From Henricia sp. BOLD:AAB3569 (Eukaryota > Echinodermata > Asteroidea > Spinulosida > Echinasteridae), in assembly GCA_037783545.1 (NCBI GenBank), contig JBBELK010000961.1, forward strand, positions 1 to 64,000: a DNA stretch of 64,000 nt, written 5' to 3'. Positions 14,301 to 25,092 of this stretch are shown here, one piece after another. The notes under the pieces are model-generated. The model saw nothing but the letters and a program-made list of their open reading frames with translations. It had not been told where the DNA came from and did not search any database. Numbering within the stretch: position 1 is the first letter of the stretch; each line of letters starts with the position of its first letter. A program made the position numbers and the translations under genes.

Positions 14301-17300
14301 AAACGGAGCTTGGCTATGTGGTTATTCCCCTAACCGTGGCTGTTGGGACACCCTGCGCTGCGCTGGTGTACATTTGTACGGCAGTTGACTCACCCCAGAT
14401 TGTGACGGGAATTTGGTCAAAGTGTGTCCCAAATGCCGGCAAATTTGGAAATCAAGGAATTTTCCAACCAACTTCAAATTTTGCATGCTCCAAACTGTAT
14501 ATATTCCGCACTTGTCATGCAAAATTGACAGATTTTCGCTGGGAAATGACGGAGAAATTTCAGAGTTTAGGGAAAACGGAGCTCGGCTACGTGGTTATTC
14601 CCCTAACCGTGGCTGTTGGTACACCCTGCGCCGCGCTGGTGTACATTTGTACGGCCGTTGACTCGCCCCAGATTGTGACGGGAATTAGGTCAAAGTGTGT
14701 CCCAAATGCCGGCAAATTTGGAAATCAAGGAATTTTCCAACCAACTTCAAATTTTGCATGCTCCAAACTGTATATATTCCGCACTTGTCATGCAAAATTG
14801 ACAGATTTTCGCTGGGAAATGACGGATAAATTTTAGAGTTTAGGGAAAACGGAGCTCGGCTGCGTGGTTATTCTCCTAACCGTGGCTGTTGGGACACCCT
14901 GCGCCGCGCTGGTGTACATTTGTACGGCCGTTGACTCACCCCAGATTGTGACGGGAATAAGGTCAAAGTGTGTCCCAAATGCCGGCAAATTTGGAAATCA
15001 AGGAATTTTCCAACCAACTTCAAATTTTGCATGCTCCAAACTGTATATATTCCGCACTTGTCATGCAAAATTGACAGATTTTCGCTGGGAAATGACGGAG
15101 AAATTTCAGAGTTTAGGGAAAACGGAGCTCGGCTACGTGGTTATTCCCCTAACTGTGACTGTTGGGACGCCCTGCGCCGCGCTGGTGTACATTTGTACGG
15201 CCGTTGACTCACCCCAGATTGTGACGGGAATTAGGTCAAAGTGTGTCCCAAATGCCGGCAAATTTGGAAATCAAGGAATTTTCCAACCAACTTCAAATTT
15301 TGCATGCTCCAAACTGTATATATTCCGCACTTGTCATGCAAAATTGACAGATTTTCGCTGGGAAATGACGGAGAAATTTCAGAGTTTAGGGAAAACGGAG
15401 CTCGGCTACGTGGTTATTCCCCTAACTGTGACTGTTGGGACGCCCTGCGCCGCGCTGGTGTACATTTGTACGGCCGTTGACTCACCCCAGATTGTGACGG
15501 GAATTAGGTCAAAGTGTGTCCCAAATGCCGGCAAATTTGGAAATCAAGGAATTTTCCAACCAACTTCAAATTGTGCATGCTCCAAACTGTATATATCCCG
15601 CACTTGTCATGCAAAATTGACAGATTTTCGCTGGGAAATGACGGAGAAATTTCAGAGTTTAGGGAAAACGGAGCTCGGCTACGTGGTTATTCCCCTAACC
15701 GTGGCTGTTGGGACACCCTGCGCCGCGCTGGTGTACATTTGTACGGCCGTTTACTCACCCCAGATTGTGACGGGAATTAGGTCAAAGTGTGTCCCAAATG
15801 CCGGCAAATTTGGAAATCAAGGAATTTTCCAACCAACTTCAAATTTTGCATGCTCCAAACTGTATATATTCCGCACTTGTCATGCAAAATTGACAGATTT
15901 TCGCTGGGAAATGACGGAGAAATTTCAAAGTTTAGGGAAAACGGAGCTTGGCTATGTGGTTATTCCCCTAACCGTGGCTGTTGGGATACCCTGCGCTGCG
16001 CTGGTGTACATTTGTACGGCAGTTGACTCACCCCAGATTGTGACGGGAATTTGGTCAAAGTGTGTCCCAAATGCCGGCAAATTTGGAAATCAAGGAATTT
16101 TCCAACCAACTTCAAATTTTGCATGCTCCAAACTGTATATATTCCGCACTTGTCATGCAAAATTGACAGATTTTCGCTGGGAAATGACGGAGAAATTTCA
16201 GAGTTTAGGGAAAACGGAGCTCGGCTACGTGGTTATTCCCCTAACCGTGGCTGTTGGTACACCCTGCGCCGCGCTGGTGTACATTTGTACGGCCGTTGAC
16301 TCGCCCCAGATTGTGACGGGAATTAGGTCAAAGTGTGTCCCAAATGCCGGCAAATTTGGAAATCAAGGAATTTTCCAACCAACTTCAAATTTTGCATGCT
16401 CCAAACTGTATATATTCCGCACTTGTCATGCAAAATTGACAGATTTTCGCTGGGAAATGACGGAGAAATTTCAGAGTTTAGGGAAAACGGAGCTCGGCTA
16501 CGTGGTTATTCCCCTAACTGTGACTGTTGGGACGCCCTGCGCCGCGCTGGTGTACATTTGTACGGCCGTTGACTCACCCCAGATTGTGACGGGAATTAGG
16601 TCAAAGTGTGTCCCAAATGCCGGCAAATTTGGAAATCAAGGAATTTTCCAACCAACTTCAAATTGTGCATGCTCCAAACTGTATATATCCCGCACTTGTC
16701 ATGCAAAATTGACAGATTTTCGCTGGGAAATGACGGAGAAATTTCAGAGTTTAGGGAAAACGGAGCTCGGCTACGTGGTTATTCCCCTAACCGTGGCTGT
16801 TGGGACACCCTGCGCCGCGCTGGTGTACATTTGTACGGCCGTTTACTCACCCCAGATTGTGACGGGAATTAGGTCAAAGTGTGTCCCAAATGCCGGCAAA
16901 TTTGGAAATCAAGGAATTTTCCAACCAACTTCAAATTTTGCATGCTCCAAACTGTATATATTCCGCACTTGTCATGCAAAATTGACAGATTTTTGCTAGG
17001 AAATGACGGAGAAATTTCAGAGTTTAGGGAAAACGGAGCTCGGCTACGTGGTTATTCCCCTAACCGTGGCTGTTGGGACACCCTGCGCTGCGCTGGTGTA
17101 CATTTGTACGGCAGTTGACTCACCCCAGATTGTGACGGGAATTTGGTCAAAGTGTGTCCCAAATGCCGGCAAATTTGGAAATCAAGGAATTTTCCAACCA
17201 ACTTCAAATTTTGCATGCTCCAAACTGTATATATTCCGCACTTGTCATGCAAAATTGACAGATTTTCGCTGGGAAATGACGGAGAAATTTCAGAGTTTAG

Positions 17301-20296
17301 GGAAAACGGAGCTCGGCTACGTGGTTATTCCCCTAACCGTGGCTGTTGGGACACCCTGCGCCGCGCTGGTGTACATTTGTACGGCCGTTGACTCACCCCA
17401 GATTGTGACGGGAATTAGGTCAAAGTGTGTCCCAAATGCCGGCAAATTTGGAAATCAAGGAATTTTCCAACCAACTTCAAATTTTGCATGCTCCAAACTG
17501 TATATATTCCGCACTTGTCATGCAAAATTGACAGATTTTCGCTGGGAAATGACGGAGAAATTTCAGAGTTTAGGGAAAACGGAGCTCGGCTACGTGGTTA
17601 TTCCCCTAACCGTGGCTGTTGGGACACCCTGTGCCGCGATGGTGTACATTTGTACGGCCGTTGACTCACCCCAGATTGTGACGGGAATTAGGTCAAAGTG
17701 TGTCCCAAATGCCGGCAAATTTGGAAATCAAGGAATTTTCCAACCAACTTCAAATTTTGCATGCTCCAAACTGTATATATTCCGCACTTGTCATGCAAAA
17801 TTGACAGATTTTCGCTGGGAAGTGACGGAGAAATTTCAGAGTTTAGGGAAAACGGAGCTCGGCTACGTGGTTATTCCCCTAACCGTGGCTGTTGGGACAC
17901 CCTGCGCCGCGCTGGTGTACATTTGTACGGCCGTTGACTCACCCCAGATTGTGACGGGAATTAGGTCAAAGTGTGTCCCAAATGCCGGCAAATTTGGAAA
18001 TCAAGGAATTTTCCAACCAACTTCAAATTTTGCATGCTCCAAACTGTATATATTCCGCACTTGACATGCAAAATTGACAGATTTTCGCTGGGAAATGACG
18101 GAGAAATTTCAGAGTTTAGGGAAAACGGAGCTCGGCTACGTGGTTATTCCCCTAACCGTGGCTGTTGGTACACCCTGCGCCGCGCTGGTGTACATTTGTA
18201 CGGCCGTTGACTCGCCCCAGATTGTGACGGGAATTAGGTCAAAGTGTGTCCCAAATGCCGGCAAATTTGGAAATCAAGGAATTTTCCAACCAACTTCAAA
18301 TTTTGCATGCTCCAAACTGTATATATTCCGCACTTGTCATGCAAAATTGACAGATTTTCGCTGGGAAATGACGGATAAATTTTAGAGTTTAGGGAAAACG
18401 GAGCTCGGCTGCGTGGTTATTCTCCTAACCGTGGCTGTGGGGACACCCTGCGCCGCGCTGGTGTACATTTGTACGGCCGTTGACTCACCCCAGATTGTGA
18501 CGGGAATAAGGTCAAAGTGTGTCCCAAATGCCGGAAAATTTGGAAATCAAGGAATTTTCCAACCAACTTCAAATTTTGCATGCTCCAAACTGTATATATT
18601 CCGCACTTGTCATGCAAAATTGACAGATTTTCGCTGGGAAATGACGGAGAAATTTCAGAGTTTAGGGAAAACGGAGCTTGGCTATGTGGTTATTCCCCTA
18701 ACCGTGGCTGTTGGGACACCCTGCGCTGCGCTGGTGTACATTTGTACGGCAGTTGACTCACCCCATATTGTGACGGGAATTTGGTCAAAGTGTGTCCCAA
18801 ATGCCGGCAAATTTGGAAATCAAGGAATTTTCCAACCAACTTCAAATTTTGCATGCTCCAAACTGTATATATTCCGCACTTGTCATGCAAAATTGACAGA
18901 TTTTCGCTGGGAAATTACGGAGAAATTTCAGAGTTTAGGGAAAACGCAGCTCGGCTACGTGGTTATTCCCCTAACCGTGGCTGTTGGGACACCCTGCGCT
19001 GCGCTGGTGTACATTTGTACGGCAGTTGACTCACCCCAGATTGTGACGGGAATTTGGTCAAAGTGTGTCCCAAATGCCGGCAAATTTGGAAATCAAGGAA
19101 TTTTCCAACCAACTTCAAATTTTGCATGCTCCAAACTGTATATATTCCGCACTTGTCATGCAAAATTGACAGATTTTCGCTGGGAAATGACGGAGAAATT
19201 TCAGAGTTTAGGGAAAACGGAGCTCGGCTACGTGGTTATTCCCCTAACCGTGGCTGTTGGGACACCCTGCGCCGCGCTGGTGTACATTTGTACGGCCGTT
19301 GACTCACCCCAGATTGTGACGGGAATTAGGTCAAAGTGTGTCCCAAATGCCGGCAAATTTGGAAATCAAGGAATTTTCCAACCAACTTCAAATTTTGCAT
19401 GCTCCAAACTGTATATATTCCGCACTTGTCATGCAAAATTGACAGATTTTCGCTGGGAAATGACGGAGAAATTTCAGAGTTTAGGGAAAACGGAGCTCGG
19501 CTACGTGGTTATTCCCCTAACCGTGGCTGTTGGGACACCCTGTGCCGCGATGGTGTACATTTGTACGGCCGTTGACTCACCCCAGATTGTGACGGGAATT
19601 AGGTCAAAGTGTGTCCCAAATGCCGGCAAATTTGGAAATCAAGGAATTTTCTAACCAACTTCAAATTTTGCATGCTCCAAACTGTATATATTCCGCACTT
19701 GTCATGCAAAATTGACAGATTTTCGCTGGAAAGTGACGGAGAAATTTCAGAGTTTAGGGAAAACGGAGCTCGGCTACGTGGTTATTCCCCTAACCGTGGC
19801 TGTTGGGACACCCTGCGCCGCGCTGGTGTACATTTGTACGGCCGTTGACTCACCCCAGATTGTGACGGGAATTAGGTCAAAGTGTGTCCCAAATGCCGGC
19901 AAATTTGGAAATCAAGGAATTTTCCAACCAACTTCAAATTTTGCATGCTCCAAACTGTATATATTCCGCACTTGTCATGCAAAATTGACAGAATTTCGCT
20001 GGGAAATGACGGAGAAATTTCAGAGTTTAGGGAAAACGGAGCTCGGCTACGTGGTTATTCCCCTAACCGTGGCTGTTGGTACACCCTGCGCCGCGCTGGT
20101 GTACATTTGTACGGCCGTTGACTCGCCCCAGATTGTGACGGGAATTAGGTCAAAGTGTGTCCCAAATGCCGGCAAATTTGGAAATCAAGGAATTTTCCAA
20201 CCAACTTCAAATTTTGCATGCTCCAAACTGTATATATTCCGCACTTGTCATGCAAAATTGACAGATTTTCGCTGGGAAATGACGGATAAATTTTAG

Positions 20297-22740
20297 AGTT
20301 TAGGGAAAACGGAGCTCGGCTGCGTGGTTATTATCCTAACCGTGGCTGTTGGGACACCCTGCGCCGCGCTGGTGTACATTTGTACGGCCGTTGACTCACC
20401 CCAGATTGTGACGGGAATAAGGTCAAAGTGTGTCCCAAATGCCGGAAAATTTGGAAATCAAGGAATTTTCCAACCAACTTCAAATTTTGCATGCTCCAAA
20501 CTGTATATATTCCGCACTTGTCATGCAAAATTGACAGATTTTCGCTGGGAAATGACGGAGAAATTTCAGAGTTTAGGGAAAACGGAGCTTGGCTATGTGG
20601 TTATTCCCCTAACCGTGGCTGTTGGGACACCCTGCGCTGCGCTGGTGTACATTTGTACGGCAGTTGACTCACCCCAGATTGTGACGGGAATTTGGTCAAA
20701 GTGTGTCCCAAATGCCGGCAAATTTGGAAATCAAGGAATTTTCCAACCAACTTCAAATTTTGCATGCTCCAAACTGTATATATTCCGCACTTGTCATGCA
20801 AAATTGACAGATTTTCGCTGGGAAATGACGGAGAAATTTCAGAGTTTAGGGAAAACGGAGCTCGGCTACGTGGTTATTCCCCTAACCGTGGCTGTTGGTA
20901 CACCCTGCGCCGCGCTGGTGTACATTTGTACGGCCGTTGACTCGCCCCAGATTGTGACGGGAATTAGGTCAAAGTGTGTCCCAAATGCCGGCAAATTTGG
21001 AAATCAAGGAATTTTCCAACCAACTTCAAATTTTGCATGCTCCAAACTGTATATATTCCGCACTTGTCATGCAAAATTGACAGATTTTCGCTGGGAAATG
21101 ACGGATAAATTTTAGAGTTTAGGGAAAACGGAGCTCGGCTGCGTGGTTATTCTCCTAACCGTGGCTGTTGGGACACCCTGCGCCGCGCTGGTGTACATTT
21201 GTACGGCCGTTGACTCACCCCAGATTGTGACGGGAATAAGGTCAAAGTGTGTCCCAAATGCCGGAAAATTTGGAAATCAAGGAATTTTCCAACCAACTTC
21301 AAATTTTGCATGCTCCAAACTGTATATATTCCGCACTTGTCATGCAAAATTGACAGATTTTCGCTGGGAAATGACGGAGAAATTTCAGAGTTTAGGGAAA
21401 ACGGAGCTCGGCTACGTGGTTATTTCCCTAACCGTGGCTGTTGGGACACCCTGCGCTGCGCTGGTGTACATTTGTACGGCAGTTGACTCACCCCAGATTG
21501 TGACGGGAATTTGGTCAAAGTGTGTCCCAAATGCCGGCAAATTTGGAAATCAAGGAATTTTCCAACCAACTTCAAATTTTGCATGCTCCAAACTGTATAT
21601 ATTCCGCACTTGTCATGCAAAATTGACAGATTTTCGCTGGGAAATGACGGAGAAATTTCAGAGTTTAGGGAAAACGGAGCTCGGCTACGTGGTTATTCCC
21701 CTAACCGTGGCTGTTGGGACACCCTGCGCCGCGCTGGTGTACATTTGTACGGCCGTTGACTCACCCCAGATTGTGACGGGAATTAGGTCAAAGTGTGTCC
21801 CAAATGCCGGCAAATTTGGAAATCAAGGAATTTTCCAACCAACTTCAAATTTTGCATGCTCCAAACTGTATATATTCCGCACTTGTCATGCAAAATTGAC
21901 AGATTTTCGCTGGGAAATGACGGAGAAATTTCAGAGTTTAGGGAAAACGGAGCTCGGCTACGTGGTTATTCCCCTAACCGTGGCTGTTGGGACACCCTGT
22001 GCCGCGATGGTGTACATTTGTACGGCCGTTGACTCACCCCAGATTGTGACGGGAATTAGGTCAAAGTGTGTCCCAAATGCCGGCAAATTTGGAAATCAAG
22101 GAATTTTCTAACCAACTTCAAATTTTGCATGCTCCAAACTGTATATATTCCGCACTTGTCATGCAAAATTGACAGATTTTCGCTGGAAAGTGACGGAGAA
22201 ATTTCAGAGTTTAGGGAAAACGGAGCTCGGCTACGTGGTTATTCCCCTAACCGTGGCTGTTGGGACACCCTGCGCCGCGCTGGTGTACATTTGTACGGCC
22301 GTTGACTCACCCCAGATTGTGACGGGAATTAGGTCAAAGTGTGTCCCAAATGCCGGCAAATTTGGAAATCAAGGAATTTTCCAACCAACTTCAAATTTTG
22401 CATGCTCCAAACTGTATATATTCCGCACTTGTCATGCAAAATTGACAGATTTTCGCTGGGAAATGACGGAGAAATTTCAGAGTTTAGGGAAAACGTGGTT
22501 ATTCCCCTAACCGTGGCTGTTGGTACACCCTGCGCCGCGCTGGTGTACATTTGTACGGCCGTTGACTCGCCCCAGATTGTGACGGGAATTAGGTCAAAGT
22601 GTGTCCCAAATGCCGGCAAATTTGGAAATCAAGGAATTTTCCAACCAACTTCAAATTTTGCATGCTCCAAACTGTATATATTCCGCACTTGTCATGCAAA
22701 ATTGACAGATTTTCGCTGGGAAATGACGGATAAATTTTAG
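20297..22740 (+). repeat. higher-order block, long version
   Basis: A 2,444-bp block running between two copies of the GATAAATTTTAG marker: three monomers, then six, one of which has a 13-bp deletion. It includes the GGCAGTTGACTCA/GAATTTGGTC pair, an M-type (GCGATGG) monomer and a monomer with a TTTTCTAACC change. The neighbouring block 22741-24638 has the same order of variants but lacks two monomers, so the two are tandem duplicates that differ by an exact 546-bp loss or gain. Confidence 0.8.
22493..22495 (+). other. 13-bp deletion scar in a satellite monomer (first copy)
   Basis: Full monomers read AAAACG-GAGCTCGGCTACG-TGGTT; here the text reads AAAACGTGGTT. The 13 lost bases lie between two ACG trinucleotides, leaving one ACG, the usual product of slippage or microhomology repair. 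The same scar recurs exactly 1,898 bp downstream. Confidence 0.9.
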
Positions 22741-23106
22741 AGTTTAGGGAAAACGGAGCTCGGCTGCGTGGTTATTCTCCTAACCGTGGCTGTTGGGACA
22801 CCCTGCGCCGCGCTGGTGTACATTTGTACGGCCGTTGACTCACCCCAGATTGTGACGGGAATAAGGTCAAAGTGTGTCCCAAATGCCGGAAAATTTGGAA
22901 ATCAAGGAATTTTCCAACCAACTTCAAATTTTGCATGCTCCAAACTGTATATATTCCGCACTTGTCATGCAAAATTGACAGATTTTCGCTGGGAAATGAC
23001 GGAGAAATTTCAGAGTTTAGGGAAAACGGAGCTTGGCTATGTGGTTATTCCCCTAACCGTGGCTGTTGGGACACCCTGCGCTGCGCTGGTGTACATTTGT
23101 ACGGCA

Positions 23107-23127
23107 GTTGACTCACCCCAGATTGTG
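23107..23127 (+). other. paralogous empty site for the LINE insertion
   Basis: This monomer carries the same private variants as the left flank of LINE copy 1: GCTTGGCTATG upstream, then GGCAGTTGACTCA. It continues uninterrupted through CCCCA into GATTGTGACGGGAATTTGGTC. Compared with the occupied site at 25013/28580, the only loss is CCCCA (23116-23120). It shows the pre-insertion sequence and that the two LINE flanks were once contiguous. Confidence 0.85.
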
Positions 23128-24390
23128 ACGGGAATTTGGTCAAAGTGTGTCCCAAATGCCGGCAAATTTGGAAATCAAGGAATTTTCCAACCAACTTCAA
23201 ATTTTGCATGCTCCAAACTGTATATATTCCGCACTTGTCATGCAAAATTGACAGATTTTCGCTGGGAAATGACGGAGAAATTTCAGAGTTTAGGGAAAAC
23301 GGAGCTCGGCTACGTGGTTATTCCCCTAACCGTGGCTGTTGGTACACCCTGCGCCGCGCTGGTGTACATTTGTACGGCCGTTGACTCGCCCCAGATTGTG
23401 ACGGGAATTAGGTCAAAGTGTGTCCCAAATGCCGGCAAATTTGGAAATCAAGGAATTTTCCAACCAACTTCAAATTTTGCATGCTCCAAACTGTATATAT
23501 TCCGCACTTGTCATGCAAAATTGACAGATTTTCGCTGGGAAATGACGGATAAATTTTAGAGTTTAGGGAAAACGGAGCTCGGCTGCGTGGTTATTCTCCT
23601 AACCGTGGCTGTTGGGACACCCTGCGCCGCGCTGGTGTACATTTGTACGGCCGTTGACTCACCCCAGATTGTGACGGGAATAAGGTCAAAGTGTGTCCCA
23701 AATGCCGGAAAATTTGGAAATCAAGGAATTTTCCAACCAACTTCAAATTTTGCATGCTCCAAACTGTATATATTCCGCACTTGTCATGCAAAATTGACAG
23801 ATTTTCGCTGGGAAATGACGGAGAAATTTCAGAGTTTAGGGAAAACGGAGCTCGGCTACGTGGTTATTTCCCTAACCGTGGCTGTTGGGACACCCTGCGC
23901 TGCGCTGGTGTACATTTGTACGGCAGTTGACTCACCCCAGATTGTGACGGGAATTTGGTCAAAGTGTGTCCCAAATGCCGGCAAATTTGGAAATCAAGGA
24001 ATTTTCCAACCAACTTCAAATTTTGCATGCTCCAAACTGTATATATTCCGCACTTGTCATGCAAAATTGACAGATTTTCGCTGGGAAATGACGGAGAAAT
24101 TTCAGAGTTTAGGGAAAACGGAGCTCGGCTACGTGGTTATTCCCCTAACCGTGGCTGTTGGGACACCCTGCGCCGCGCTGGTGTACATTTGTACGGCCGT
24201 TGACTCACCCCAGATTGTGACGGGAATTAGGTCAAAGTGTGTCCCAAATGCCGGCAAATTTGGAAATCAAGGAATTTTCCAACCAACTTCAAATTTTGCA
24301 TGCTCCAAACTGTATATATTCCGCACTTGTCATGCAAAATTGACAGATTTTCGCTGGGAAATGACGGAGAAATTTCAGAGTTTAGGGAAA

Positions 24391-24393
24391 ACG
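24391..24393 (+). other. 13-bp deletion scar in a satellite monomer (second copy)
   Basis: Same ACG-flanked 13-bp loss as at 22493-22495, in the same variant background, so it was copied with its higher-order block rather than arising twice. Confidence 0.9.
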
Positions 24394-25010
24394 TGGTTAT
24401 TCCCCTAACCGTGGCTGTTGGTACACCCTGCGCCGCGCTGGTGTACATTTGTACGGCCGTTGACTCGCCCCAGATTGTGACGGGAATTAGGTCAAAGTGT
24501 GTCCCAAATGCCGGCAAATTTGGAAATCAAGGAATTTTCCAACCAACTTCAAATTTTGCATGCTCCAAACTGTATATATTCCGCACTTGTCATGCAAAAT
24601 TGACAGATTTTCGCTGGGAAATGACGGATAAATTTTAGAGTTTAGGGAAAACGGAGCTCGGCTGCGTGGTTATTCTCCTAACCGTGGCTGTTGGGACACC
24701 CTGCGCCGCGCTGGTGTACATTTGTACGGCCGTTGACTCACCCCAGATTGTGACGGGAATAAGGTCAAAGTGTGTCCCAAATGCCGGAAAATTTGGAAAT
24801 CAAGGAATTTTCCAACCAACTTCAAATTTTGCATGCTCCAAACTGTATATATTCCGCACTTGTCATGCAAAATTGACAGATTTTCGCTGGGAAATGACGG
24901 AGAAATTTCAGAGTTTAGGGAAAACGGAGCTTGGCTATGTGGTTATTCCCCTAACCGTGGCTGTTGGGACACCCTGCGCTGCGCTGGTGTACATTTGTAC
25001 GGCAGTTGAC

Positions 25011-25026
25011 TCAATCAATCAATCAA
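25011..25026 (-). repeat. LINE 3' tail, four TCAA units, copy 1
   Basis: Four perfect TCAA units (TTGA in the element sense) end the element. The first TCA is shared with the target TGACTCA. This fits target-primed reverse transcription starting from a TCA 3' end annealed to the UGA of the tail. Confidence 0.85.
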
Positions 25027-25064
25027 GTTGTCTGCCTCGCAAATGCCGTTGCACTGCTTAGAGG

Positions 25065-25086
25065 GGGAGTTTGCTTACGAACTCCC
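25065..25086 (-). other. 3' UTR stem-loop of LINE copy 1
   Basis: GGGAGTT and AACTCCC form a perfect 7-bp stem with an 8-nt loop, beginning 6 nt after the stop codon in the element sense. Several LINE clades (UnaL2/L2-like and others) use a 3' stem-loop plus a short tandem-repeat tail for template recognition by their own RT. The same role here is inference. All three copies have it unchanged. Confidence 0.6.
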
Positions 25087-25092
25087 TAATCA

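Larger units (their letters stand above)
22741..24638 (+). repeat. higher-order block, short version (two monomers fewer)
   Basis: A 1,898-bp block, 7 x 273 minus 13, with the same marker order as 20297-22740 but without the M-type and TTTTCTAACC monomers. It carries the same 13-bp deletion and the same GTTATTTCCC variant near 23868 (matching 21420). It lies directly upstream of the monomer into which the LINE inserted. Confidence 0.8.
7734..25013 (+). repeat. 273-bp satellite array, in-phase core with irregular higher-order repeats
   Basis: About 63 monomers with no one-base indels; the only length changes are two identical 13-bp deletions. Substitution variants recur at multiples of 273 bp, which shows amplification of multi-monomer blocks. 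One marker, a T/G change that creates GATAAATTTTAG, ends at 9922, 11560, 14836, 18385, 20296, 21115, 22740, 23559 and 24638. The spacings are 6, 12, 13, 7, 3, 6 (less 13 bp), 3 and 4 (less 13 bp) monomers. Other markers are a TTTTTGCTAGG variant (12357, 13722, 16998), a TGTGCCGCGATGG variant (M-type, from about 17630), and a GGCAGTTGACTCA monomer always followed by GAATTTGGTC. There is no single fixed unit length, so this is an evolving mosaic rather than a clean HOR. Confidence 0.95.

Noticed and set aside
1-25013. CRISPR array
   Set aside because: The whole 273-bp unit is conserved, with no variable spacers of regular length and no cas genes.
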